DNA of 64,000 nt from a beta proteobacterium AAP65 (GTDB lineage: Bacteria > Pseudomonadota > Gammaproteobacteria > Burkholderiales > Burkholderiaceae_C). Below are positions 54,821 to 61,968 of the stretch, one piece after another. Position 1 is the stretch's first letter, and every line of letters begins with the position of its first letter. Under the pieces are notes generated by a model. That model made no database searches, had not been told where the DNA came from, and worked only from the letters and a program-made list of their open reading frames with translations. The position numbers were made by a program, and so were the translations under genes. The stretch lies in contig LJHW01000027.1 of NCBI GenBank assembly GCA_001295865.1, positions 52,289 through 116,288 of the forward strand. The letters are read 5' to 3'.

Positions 54821-55192
54821 ATGCACCAAGCAGATGCCAATGGCGGAAACGCCGACAGCCAAACCCCGCGGCCGGCGGGCCTATCCGGCGGGCGCCCCCA
54901 GCAGTCCGCCAGCCATTCAGCGCCCCGCGTGCTCCTGACCACGGCGCAGGCGGCGCGCGAGGTGTTCGGCGTCAGCGAGCGCAAGTTCCAGCAGCTTCGC
55001 GGGCAGCCCTGGATGCCGTCGCCGGTCGTGCTTGGTCCGCGCCTGGTTCGATGGGTCCGCGGGGAGCTTGAGCAGGCCGCGGTGAACATCCCGCGCAACC
55101 AACCGCTGCCCGAGCCGATGCAACTGCTGCGCGGCAAGGTCGAGCGCCTCAAGCGCGTTGGTGCCGCTGCTGGCCAGCCGAGCGTGACGTGA
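54821..55192 (+). CDS. AlpA-like DNA-binding regulator/excisionase
   Basis: A 123-residue protein with a disordered N-terminal 40 residues and then a short helix-turn-helix of the AlpA/MerR-like type (LLTTAQAAREVFGVSERKFQ, PSPVVLGPRLVRW). In phage satellites and ICEs, AlpA proteins switch on the integrase or excision. It is followed eight bases later by another small gene. A second AlpA-like gene lies at 58105. Confidence 0.72.
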   Translation: MHQADANGGNADSQTPRPAGLSGGRPQQSASHSAPRVLLTTAQAAREVFGVSERKFQQLRGQPWMPSPVVLGPRLVRWVRGELEQAAVNIPRNQPLPEPMQLLRGKVERLKRVGAAAGQPSVT

Positions 55193-55199
55193 GGCGGCC

Positions 55200-55553
55200 A
55201 TGCACCACTATCAGCACGACTGCGCCGGCGCGCAGGGCCCTGCCGCACCCGCCGCGGCAGAGTTGAACCCCACAAAAGACAAGGCCGACGGGGGCGTCGG
55301 CCAGGTCGGGGATCACGAGAACAAGCACGGCGATTCTGCCGAAGCCACGGCCGCGTCCGTGGAGCCCGATACCGTGCCCTCGGTGGGCAAGCGCGTCGCC
55401 GGCCTGCGCGCCCGCCTTGCACTGGCCCATGGCCACGTGTTGCATGAGCTGGCCGACGGCACCTTCTTGGTGACCTGGCGCGGCCTGAGCCGCACCCTCA
55501 AGGACCTGGACGCCGTCGACGCTTTCGCCGTCAGCGTGGGGGCACACTCATGA
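55200..55553 (+). CDS. Small hypothetical protein
   Basis: A 117-residue protein. The first 60 residues are disordered and charged; the last 55 form a compact part (VGKRVAGLRARLALAHGHVL, ELADGTFLVTWRGLSRTLKD) that could be a small alpha-beta domain. No family recognised. Its stop overlaps the start of the next gene (ATGA), so both are co-translated in the element. Confidence 0.62.
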   Translation: MHHYQHDCAGAQGPAAPAAAELNPTKDKADGGVGQVGDHENKHGDSAEATAASVEPDTVPSVGKRVAGLRARLALAHGHVLHELADGTFLVTWRGLSRTLKDLDAVDAFAVSVGAHS

Positions 55554-55771
55554 TGCCCGCCAAGCACTCCAACACGGGCGTCAGCGCCGGCCCCGCTGCC
55601 GCGCAGCCCGAGGCGGTCAGCACCTGCCGCGAGCGCCTGGCGCGCGCCAAGGCGATCCTGGCCCTTCGCGCAGTGGCGTCGCAGGCCTTGGTGCGCCGGG
55701 CGACCTATGGGGACGAGTCCAGTCCGTTCACTGAGGCCTTGCGGGCATCCGGCGGGGGCAGTACTTCGTGA
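55550..55771 (+). CDS. Small hypothetical protein
   Basis: A 73-residue protein with a helical middle (CRERLARAKAILALRAVASQ). It overlaps both the upstream small gene and the following DUF1376-like gene by four bases, which is the main evidence that it is translated. No function can be assigned. Confidence 0.57.
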   Translation: MMPAKHSNTGVSAGPAAAQPEAVSTCRERLARAKAILALRAVASQALVRRATYGDESSPFTEALRASGGGSTS

Positions 55772-56718
55772 TGGCCATCGACCAGTCGCTCACCCAGGCA
55801 AAACCAGCCCCGTACCCGCCTGACACGCGGGCGAAGGGTTGGAAGTTCGAGTTGGACCTTGAACGCGTGAAGCAGTCCGACACCTGGGCCCTGGCCAGCG
55901 CTGAGGCCCGACCCTGGCTGTACATGCTCTGGTCCGAGTCATGGCTGCAGACGCCATGTGGATCACTGCCCTCCGAAGACGCTTTGCTGTGCGCGCGGAT
56001 CGGCATGGCGCCCAAGGCGTGGGCAAACCACAAGGCCGTGATGCTGCGCGGCTGGTGGCTGGCGGCCGATGGCAGGCTGTACCACCCAACGATCACCGAG
56101 TTGGTGCTCGCGATGCTGAAACGCAAGGACGCCGAGCGTCAGCGCAAGGCCGAGTACCGGGCGCGGATCGACGACGAGAGGCGCAAGCAATCCGGAGAAG
56201 TCCCGCGGGACGAAGACGGGACAGACGCAGGACTTCCGCTGGACTCCGGCGGGAGAGACGACACCGGAACCGGAACCGGAACCGGAACCGGAACCAGGGA
56301 AAGAGAAGTATCGAAGCCTACGGCTTCTCACCCGCCAGCCAAGGCTGCCGGGAAGAAAAAGCCTACAGCGCCGTGTCCAGTCGACGCCTTGGTCGATGCG
56401 TACCACGAGGCACTGCCAACGCTGCCACGAGTTCGGCTGCGAGACGGCCCGACCTGGGAAGACCGGAAGGAGGCAATGCGCGAAGTGTGGGCGTGGGTGC
56501 TGACCAGCCGAAAGACGGATGGAACGCCAAGGGCGTCGAACGGCGATGAGGCGCTGGTGTGGTTCCGTGGGTTCTTCGCCCGGGTGAACGACAACGACTG
56601 GCTCATGGGGCGAACCGCCAAAAGCGAGCAGCACAAGAACTGGCAATGCGACATTGACTTCCTGCTGAGCAAGAAGGGGGTGAAGACCGTGATTGAGAAG
56701 ACCGAGGCGGTGTCATGA
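55768..56718 (+). CDS. DUF1376-like phage replication-associated protein
   Basis: A 316-residue protein. Residues 15-115 resemble DUF1376/YdaU (replication-region proteins of prophages): GWKFELDLERVKQSDTWAL, ARPWLYMLWSESWLQTP and GSLPSEDALLCARIG. A flexible charged middle includes a Gly-Thr repeat coded by CCGGAA units. The C-terminal 120 residues contain WEDRKEAMREVWAWVL and WFRGFFARVNDNDWLMGR, a helical part resembling helicase-loader tails. It is translationally coupled to the DnaB-like gene, suggesting a loader or initiator role. Only the position and weak motifs support this. Confidence 0.72.
   Translation: MMAIDQSLTQAKPAPYPPDTRAKGWKFELDLERVKQSDTWALASAEARPWLYMLWSESWLQTPCGSLPSEDALLCARIGMAPKAWANHKAVMLRGWWLAADGRLYHPTITELVLAMLKRKDAERQRKAEYRARIDDERRKQSGEVPRDEDGTDAGLPLDSGGRDDTGTGTGTGTGTREREVSKPTASHPPAKAAGKKKPTAPCPVDALVDAYHEALPTLPRVRLRDGPTWEDRKEAMREVWAWVLTSRKTDGTPRASNGDEALVWFRGFFARVNDNDWLMGRTAKSEQHKNWQCDIDFLLSKKGVKTVIEKTEAVS
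56264..56295 (+). repeat. In-frame CCGGAA hexanucleotide repeat
   Basis: Five CCGGAA units plus CC inside the DUF1376-like gene, encoding alternating Gly and Thr. Because the unit is six bases, gain or loss of units would keep the frame but alter linker length. Whether it varies between strains is unknown. Confidence 0.85.
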
Positions 56719-58076
56719 GTGCTCACGAACGTGACTCCGAGGTCTCAGGCCTGCGCGTGCCGCCGCACTCGGTAGAGGCAGAGCAGAGCGTCGTCGGCGG
56801 CCTGCTGCTCGACAACCGCGCCTGGGATCGCGCAGGCGACCTGCTGACCGAGGGCGACTTCTACCGCCACGAGCACCGCCTCATCTTCGCCGCCATTGGC
56901 GCGCTGGTGGCGCATAGCAAGCCGGCCGACGTCATCACCGTCTTCGAGTACTTGCAGCGCATGGGCCAGGCGCATGCCGTAGGTGGTCTGGACTACCTGA
57001 ACGCGCTGGCGCAGAGCGTGCCCAGCGCCGCCAATATGCGCCGCTACGCCGAGATCGTGCGCGAGCGCAGCACCCTGCGCAGGCTGGTCGCCGTGGGCGA
57101 TGAGATCGCCACCAACGCCTTCAACCCTGGAGACCGAAGCGCGCGAGAGATCGTCGACGCCGCGGCCAGCGCCATCCACCAGCTCGATCGACAGCAGCAG
57201 CGTAAGGAGCCCCGCTTAGTCGGGGACCTTCTGGCATCGGCTATTGACCGCTTCCAGGCCCGTGCAGATGGAAGCCTGCCGCCTGGCATCCCCACCGGCA
57301 TTGGCGCGCTGGACCGGCTGTTAGCCGGCGGCCTGAAGCCGGGCAGGCTCTACGGCATCGCCGCGCGCCCAAGCATCGGCAAGAGCAGCGCGGCGCGCCA
57401 CATGCAGCTCAGCATGGCGCGCAGGGGTGTGGCGACGCTGCTGCTGTCGCAGGAGATGCCGGCCGACGAGATCGCCGAGGCGCTGGTCGCCGAGGCCGGT
57501 CGCGTCGACGGCGGCGCGCTTCAGTCCGGCCAGGGCCTCGAAGGGCAATGGGATCGAATCGTTGACGCCGTGGAGACATTGCGCGGCCTGCCGCTGCGCA
57601 TCGACGACGATGGAGGGCTCACGCTCGCCCAGGTGCGCAGCAAGGCGCGGTCGGTCCCAGGGTTGCAGGTGCTGGTAATCGACTACCTGCAACTGATGAC
57701 TTCAACGCTCAAGGGCAAGAGCACCAACGACGAGATCGCGCAGATCAGCAAGGGCTTGAAGGCCCTGGCGTTGGAAATGTCGATCCCGGTGGTGGTGCTG
57801 TCGCAGCTCAATCGTGAGGTGGAGCGCCGGGCCGACAAGGAGCCCCAACTCGCGGACCTTCGGGACTCGGGGGCCATCGAGCAGGACCTGGACACGGCGC
57901 TGCTGCTCTGGACGGCCGAGGAAGGCGACGAGTCGCGGCTGGTCGGCTGGAAGGTCGCCAAGAACCGCGGGTTCCGTAAGGGCGTGTTCGGCATGCGCTG
58001 GCGTCCGGCGATCAATGAGTGGCGGGACAGCGACGAGCCGCTCAGCCGGCCATCCAGGCATGCCGCCGACCTTTGA
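56715..58076 (+). CDS. DnaB-type replicative helicase
   Basis: A 453-residue hexameric helicase. The N-terminal DnaB domain starts RVPPHSVEAEQSVVGGLLLD, the Walker A is AARPSIGKSS, and Walker B is LQVLVIDYLQLMT. The region LSQLNREVERRADKEPQLAD and the C-terminal LRDSGAIEQDLDTALLLW match the DnaB family. It is a second copy relative to the chromosomal dnaB, likely for element replication. Its ATG overlaps the DUF1376-like stop, and 28 bases separate it from the second AlpA-like gene. Confidence 0.9.
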   Translation: MSAHERDSEVSGLRVPPHSVEAEQSVVGGLLLDNRAWDRAGDLLTEGDFYRHEHRLIFAAIGALVAHSKPADVITVFEYLQRMGQAHAVGGLDYLNALAQSVPSAANMRRYAEIVRERSTLRRLVAVGDEIATNAFNPGDRSAREIVDAAASAIHQLDRQQQRKEPRLVGDLLASAIDRFQARADGSLPPGIPTGIGALDRLLAGGLKPGRLYGIAARPSIGKSSAARHMQLSMARRGVATLLLSQEMPADEIAEALVAEAGRVDGGALQSGQGLEGQWDRIVDAVETLRGLPLRIDDDGGLTLAQVRSKARSVPGLQVLVIDYLQLMTSTLKGKSTNDEIAQISKGLKALALEMSIPVVVLSQLNREVERRADKEPQLADLRDSGAIEQDLDTALLLWTAEEGDESRLVGWKVAKNRGFRKGVFGMRWRPAINEWRDSDEPLSRPSRHAADL

Positions 58077-58104
58077 GCGCCCATGCATCAGCCGCCGGTA
58101 ACGC

Positions 58105-58482
58105 GTGGCAACTGACCTGGAGACCGGCCCCACAGTGGGCACCAGCGACACCCAGCAACCGCCCATGCCCACCACCGCCACCGACATCACTGCACGTGGC
58201 CGCAGGCCTTCGCGGGCCGCGGTGCAGCCCATCGCGGCTGCGTACCTGCCCGAGGCCATCCTTCGCTGGAAGACGGCCGTAGCGATTTCGGGTTGCAGCG
58301 AGACCACCCTGCGCAGGCGTCGAGTCGATGACCCGACGTTCCCGACGCTGATCCGTGTGGGGGGTGTTCCTGGCTTCCGTGCTTCCGAATTCAGGGCCTG
58401 GCTTGCTGCACAGCAGCCCGCCGACACCACCCAACGCGACCGGCCGCCGCGCTCAGCGGCCACCACCGAGGCAACGGCATGA
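58105..58482 (+). CDS. AlpA-like helix-turn-helix protein
   Basis: A 125-residue protein with a disordered N-terminal half and a helix-turn-helix resembling AlpA/excisionase proteins: WKTAVAISGCSETTLRRRRV and IRVGGVPGFRASEFRAWLAA. Start taken as GTG 58105; an ATG at 58165 would give a shorter protein. Its stop overlaps the next start (ATGA). It may regulate the downstream genes. Confidence 0.67.
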   Translation: MATDLETGPTVGTSDTQQPPMPTTATDITARGRRPSRAAVQPIAAAYLPEAILRWKTAVAISGCSETTLRRRRVDDPTFPTLIRVGGVPGFRASEFRAWLAAQQPADTTQRDRPPRSAATTEATA

Positions 58483-58961
58483 GCCTGACCTTAATCCCGC
58501 ACATCCTGCGCGAGGGCAGTCGCACGCCCCCGGGCCTTCGCACAGCCTGGGCGCACGCCGTCGAGGCTGCGCGCATCGACGGCAACGAGCTGACCCGCCG
58601 CCTCGCCGGCGAGTTCGGCTTGGGCTACTTCGACGCCGACACGCTGGCCCGCCACGTCAACGCCGACGGCCCGAAGGCCTGGGCGATCGTCCCGACGAAT
58701 TCGGCGCCGACCGAACCGGTCTACGGCGCGCTGGGCCGGCTCGACAACCTGAACACCGGCGGCGCCGGTGAGTTCGTCGGCGTCACCAAGCTGCCCTCGG
58801 GCCAGGTCGCCATCTACGTCGGTGAACGCAAGCACCTGCGCGATGACCGCGGGGATGTTCAACGCGTTGTCGACCGCCTTGCCACAGATGGCCACAGCCG
58901 CCTGCGGTGGACCGTCGTCCCAGTTCTGTTCCGACCCAAGTACCCCAGCTCGAAACCCTGA
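58479..58961 (+). CDS. Hypothetical protein, MshEN-like N-terminal part
   Basis: A 160-residue protein. The segment ELTRRLAGEFGLGYFDADTL resembles the MshEN/T2SSE N-terminal domain found in secretion ATPases, which here would stand without its ATPase. The rest (VGVTKLPSGQVAIYVGERKH) is of mixed alpha-beta type. The MshEN similarity is weak. It is coupled by ATGA to the AlpA-like gene and leads a run of four unrecognised proteins ending at 60648. Confidence 0.62.
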   Translation: MSLTLIPHILREGSRTPPGLRTAWAHAVEAARIDGNELTRRLAGEFGLGYFDADTLARHVNADGPKAWAIVPTNSAPTEPVYGALGRLDNLNTGGAGEFVGVTKLPSGQVAIYVGERKHLRDDRGDVQRVVDRLATDGHSRLRWTVVPVLFRPKYPSSKP

Positions 58962-58972
58962 AGGGATCAACG

Positions 58973-59422
58973 ATGGACTTCTCGATCGCCACAGCCCCTG
59001 CCGCCGCGCTGCCGGTCACGATGACTCGCACGCCGAACGCGGTGGTGCTCTGCCAAGCAGCGCAGTTCCGCGAGAGCTTCGCCGACTTCGCCCCGCAGCT
59101 CGGGCGCAGCACCCAGCGCATCGAGGCCGAGATCGCCGTCGCGCGCCAGGCTGGGCACAAGTTCATGGTGTACCGCGTCGCCTTGCCGATGCAGGACGTG
59201 CCGCCCTCGCTGGTGCTGGGCACCATCGACCCCGACGGACCTGGCGTAGTGGTGCTGCGGCCCGAGACCGTGCCCGACCTTGGCATCGGCTGGACGGCAT
59301 ACGTCGGCAGTGCCCGCCGCAGCTTCCCCGACATGCGCTCGGCGGAACAGTTCCTGGCCAAGAACCCGCCGCGCCACGAGCGCGACGAGTGGAAGCCGTT
59401 CGCGCTCTACATCGCGCCCTGA
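58973..59422 (+). CDS. Hypothetical protein
   Basis: A 149-residue protein. It starts MDFSIATAP after a good ribosome binding site (GAAGGG). It contains RSTQRIEAEIAVARQAGHKF and LVLGTIDPDGPGVVVLRPET, a mixed alpha-beta pattern. No family is recognised. It follows the previous gene by eleven bases and abuts the next, so it belongs to the same unit. Confidence 0.65.
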   Translation: MDFSIATAPAAALPVTMTRTPNAVVLCQAAQFRESFADFAPQLGRSTQRIEAEIAVARQAGHKFMVYRVALPMQDVPPSLVLGTIDPDGPGVVVLRPETVPDLGIGWTAYVGSARRSFPDMRSAEQFLAKNPPRHERDEWKPFALYIAP

Positions 59423-59866
59423 GTGAGCATGCCCACCGACCTACCTTTGGCCCTGCGGCTGCCGGAGCCAGTGACCGAGTTCATTCCGGCTGGCCGGCTG
59501 GCGGTTTTCAGGAATGCTCTCGACGCCTTCCTGTGCGTGGGGTGTCCGCGCGAGCATGCAGCCATGGCCGCCGCGGAGGTCGAGCACACCGGTGCCGCCA
59601 GCGCGGTCACAGCGACTGCCGAGGCTCTGCCGCTGGCGCCATGGGTCGCTGCCCGTTTCGACGCCGATGGGGATGAGCTTGCAGTGGTGGTTCCCCTTGG
59701 CCAAGGCGGCTTCGGCCTGTTCCTGGCCGCGCCCCGCTTCGCAAACACGAATGCCGATGTCATCGCTGCGCAGGTGGCAGAGGCGGCACGGCTCACCGGC
59801 CGGCCCTGGATTGCGATCAAGCGCCAGCGGGTCGAGGGCTTTGGGCCCCAGGGCTGGCAGCCGTGA
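59423..59866 (+). CDS. Hypothetical protein
   Basis: A 147-residue protein (GTG start at 59423; ATG 59429 is an alternative). It has a hydrophobic-acidic pattern (VAARFDADGDELAVVVPLGQ, QVAEAARLTGRPWIAIKRQR), suggesting a compact alpha-beta fold, and a cysteine pair in LCVGCP. It is unrecognised. The gene follows its neighbour without a gap and its stop overlaps the next start (GTGA). Confidence 0.63.
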   Translation: MSMPTDLPLALRLPEPVTEFIPAGRLAVFRNALDAFLCVGCPREHAAMAAAEVEHTGAASAVTATAEALPLAPWVAARFDADGDELAVVVPLGQGGFGLFLAAPRFANTNADVIAAQVAEAARLTGRPWIAIKRQRVEGFGPQGWQP

Positions 59867-60648
59867 GGGCAGCGCCTGTGCTCGGGTCGAAGTTCACCGG
59901 CCTCAGCAAGCACCTGAAGGCCACGCTGTACGCCGTTGACGCCCGCGGCAGCCGGTTGCCCAACACCGCCTCGGTTGTTGCGCCGGTAAGCGAGGGCACC
60001 GTCGAGCTGACCGCCAACTGGCAGTCGCCCTTCGAGCTGGCCGGCGCCGAAGCACGGGCCCCCGCCATCACGGGCATGCTTCAGTCGGGCGCGCTGGAGT
60101 CCTACGTCGCGCCGTTCCTGGGCAAAGACGATGACCAGAGCTTTCGTGCCCGCCTGGCGCGAGAGATTTCGGAGTTCGGCCGCGAAGGCCAAGGCCGCAG
60201 TGGCATGACGAAGCTGAACAGCACGCAGGTCTTCACGGGCGCGGCGCCGATCAAGATTCCGCTGACGCTGCACTTCAGGGCCTTCGACAACCCGCGGGCT
60301 GAGGTGCGCGAGCCGATCGACCAGCTCGCCCGGTGGACCCTGGCGCGCAGTCTGGCCAAAGACGGCAGCATCGTGAGCGCCATCAAGGCGTTCAGCGAGG
60401 GCCAAGGCTTCCTCAAGGCGCTGCTGCCTTCCGAGTCGCCGACGATGGTGGGGCTGGTATTCGACGGCTACACCTTCGCGCCGCTGGTGATCGAGAGCAT
60501 GGCCCGCAGCGTCACGGCACCGAAATCGAGCGCCGGCGAGCCGCTGCACGTCGCGGTGCAGATCGTGCTGGCAAGCTTGACTGCACTCGACGCCGGCGAC
60601 TGGACCCGTGCCCGCCAGGGCAAGTCGATCCAACTCTTCAACACCTGA
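59863..60648 (+). CDS. Hypothetical protein, possibly phage tail/injection-tube-like
   Basis: A 261-residue protein with a GTG start overlapping the preceding stop. Its last half has IPLTLHFRAFDNPRAEVREP, followed by a helix and ESPTMVGLVFDGYTFAPLV, a hydrophobic strand and AVQIVLASLTALD. This order resembles contractile-injection-system tube or phage tail adaptor proteins, where a similar strand-helix-strand pattern precedes a conserved end. The resemblance is by eye and needs a profile search. It is the last of four co-directional unknown genes. Confidence 0.6.
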   Translation: MRAAPVLGSKFTGLSKHLKATLYAVDARGSRLPNTASVVAPVSEGTVELTANWQSPFELAGAEARAPAITGMLQSGALESYVAPFLGKDDDQSFRARLAREISEFGREGQGRSGMTKLNSTQVFTGAAPIKIPLTLHFRAFDNPRAEVREPIDQLARWTLARSLAKDGSIVSAIKAFSEGQGFLKALLPSESPTMVGLVFDGYTFAPLVIESMARSVTAPKSSAGEPLHVAVQIVLASLTALDAGDWTRARQGKSIQLFNT

Positions 60649-60663
60649 CTGGGAGCACTGCGC

Positions 60664-61467
60664 TTGGCCAATCTGGACTGTGACTCGCTCGACGTGGCCC
60701 CGGCCTCCGACCCGAAGGATTACCGGGCCAGCTACGAAAAGCCAACGGCCGAGAAGATCGCCTTCGGTGCCCGCATGCGCCGTGCGCGCGAGGTCGCCGG
60801 GCTGACGCTGACGGAAGCCGCTACGGCCATCGGCTACAGCCAGCCCGTGCAGCTCAGCTACATGGAGAACGGCCAGCGCCTGGTGACGCTGCGGGTGCTG
60901 CTGCACCTGGCCGCCGTGTACGGCACGACGATGGACTTTCTGTGCGGCCTGGCGCCTGACCCCGACCCTGATCCGGCCGTGGGCGCGCAGGCGCTGGTGG
61001 CGGCCCGGGTCACGGCCGAGGTGCGCAACCTCGTGCAGGTGATGACCGTGGCCAGCGTCGACGTGGTGCGCTCGCTGCGCCCTGACACTGCCCGCCAGAT
61101 GCGCCTGGCCGGCTTGGTGCTGGAGACGGCAACCGCCTTGAGCAAGCTGCGCGCCGCACACGGCGAGTTCGACGACATGCACGCCAGCGCGACGCTTGCG
61201 TCGAAGCTGCAGGTCGCCGCCGAGCTGGCGCGCGAGCATCTGGACGGCATTGAGCGCGTGCGCCGCCGCATGGGTGGATGCCGCGTGATGGACTTGGTTC
61301 TCGACCCGGCGCACGACACCACGGCCGAGCGGCCACCGGGTTTCGACCTTCACCGTCTGCGCCCGCTGCCTGCCGAGGCACTTACCGACGACGCCAGCGA
61401 GCTCGCCGAAGCTCGCCTCGACCACACACCGCAAAGGACACCTACATGGGCCGCAAGGGTAGTCTGA
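60664..61467 (+). CDS. XRE-family transcriptional regulator
   Basis: A 267-residue regulator with an N-terminal XRE helix-turn-helix (residues 30-95): ARMRRAREVAGLTLTEAATA, GYSQPVQLSYMENGQRLVTL and RVLLHLAAVYGTTMDFLCGL. The C-terminal 170 residues are mainly helical. Start is a TTG at 60664, nine bases after GGGAG. It overlaps the following gene by 22 bases. Such regulators control lysogeny or element excision; its target may be the neighbouring promoter region. Confidence 0.82.
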   Translation: MANLDCDSLDVAPASDPKDYRASYEKPTAEKIAFGARMRRAREVAGLTLTEAATAIGYSQPVQLSYMENGQRLVTLRVLLHLAAVYGTTMDFLCGLAPDPDPDPAVGAQALVAARVTAEVRNLVQVMTVASVDVVRSLRPDTARQMRLAGLVLETATALSKLRAAHGEFDDMHASATLASKLQVAAELAREHLDGIERVRRRMGGCRVMDLVLDPAHDTTAERPPGFDLHRLRPLPAEALTDDASELAEARLDHTPQRTPTWAARVV

Positions 61468-61841
61468 CAAAAACGCAGTGGGCTCAAGCCCGCAGCCGCT
61501 GGGAAGGCTGCACGACGGTCGGCTTTCAGTGGCTGGCGCGCGAGATTGAAGCCGCGTGGGGTGTGACCATCACGCGTGCGTGCGTCGGCCTCACGGCCAA
61601 GCGCGAGGGGTGGGCGAAGGGCGGGGCCACGGCCGGCCCGCTGGCCGTAGTGGCGCCCTCGGAACGGCCACAAAAGCCAGCCGCATCGCGAATACCAGCC
61701 GCAGAGCGAACAGCAGCACCAGCACCAGCGGTAGACGATGCCGTGTCACTTGCCAGCCGTCTGTCGCAGGCGTTGACCGACGTGATGCCGAACGCTGGAG
61801 CCATCGTTGTGATCGTCCTGCCGGCTACGCACCACGGCTGA
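61446..61841 (+). CDS. Terminase small-subunit-like DNA-binding protein
   Basis: A 131-residue protein. The first 55 residues (MGRKGSLTKTQWAQARSRWE, EIEAAWGVTITRACVGLTA, KREGWAKGG) fit the helix-turn-helix found in phage terminase small subunits and related packaging proteins. The tail is flexible and Ala/Pro-rich. An AAAGGA ribosome binding site precedes ATG 61446, which overlaps the XRE gene by 22 bases. No terminase large-subunit gene is in the window, a pattern also seen in phage satellites that redirect packaging. Confidence 0.6.
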   Translation: MGRKGSLTKTQWAQARSRWEGCTTVGFQWLAREIEAAWGVTITRACVGLTAKREGWAKGGATAGPLAVVAPSERPQKPAASRIPAAERTAAPAPAVDDAVSLASRLSQALTDVMPNAGAIVVIVLPATHHG

Positions 61842-61861
61842 ACTTTCAGCACGGGCCTCGC

Positions 61862-61968
61862 TAGTGCAGTGAACCGCTCCGTCCTGCACTTATCGACCGC
61901 CGCGCCAAGGTCATCAGCGAGGACGGGTGTCCGCTGTCGAGCAGCAACTCGAGGGTCTCCTGACGACC
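61862..61968 (-). pseudogene. Possible truncated gene end next to IS element
   Basis: On the minus strand an open frame reading into the left end of the insertion sequence encodes about 34 residues (RQETLELLLDSGHPSSLM and a Ser/Gly-rich end) and stops at a TAG at 61862. It may be the cut-off end of a gene interrupted by the insertion. No product is recognised. Confidence 0.3.

Noticed and set aside
56264..56295. The CCGGAA repeat as part of a CRISPR array
   Set aside because: Units are contiguous six-base repeats inside a coding frame with no spacers.
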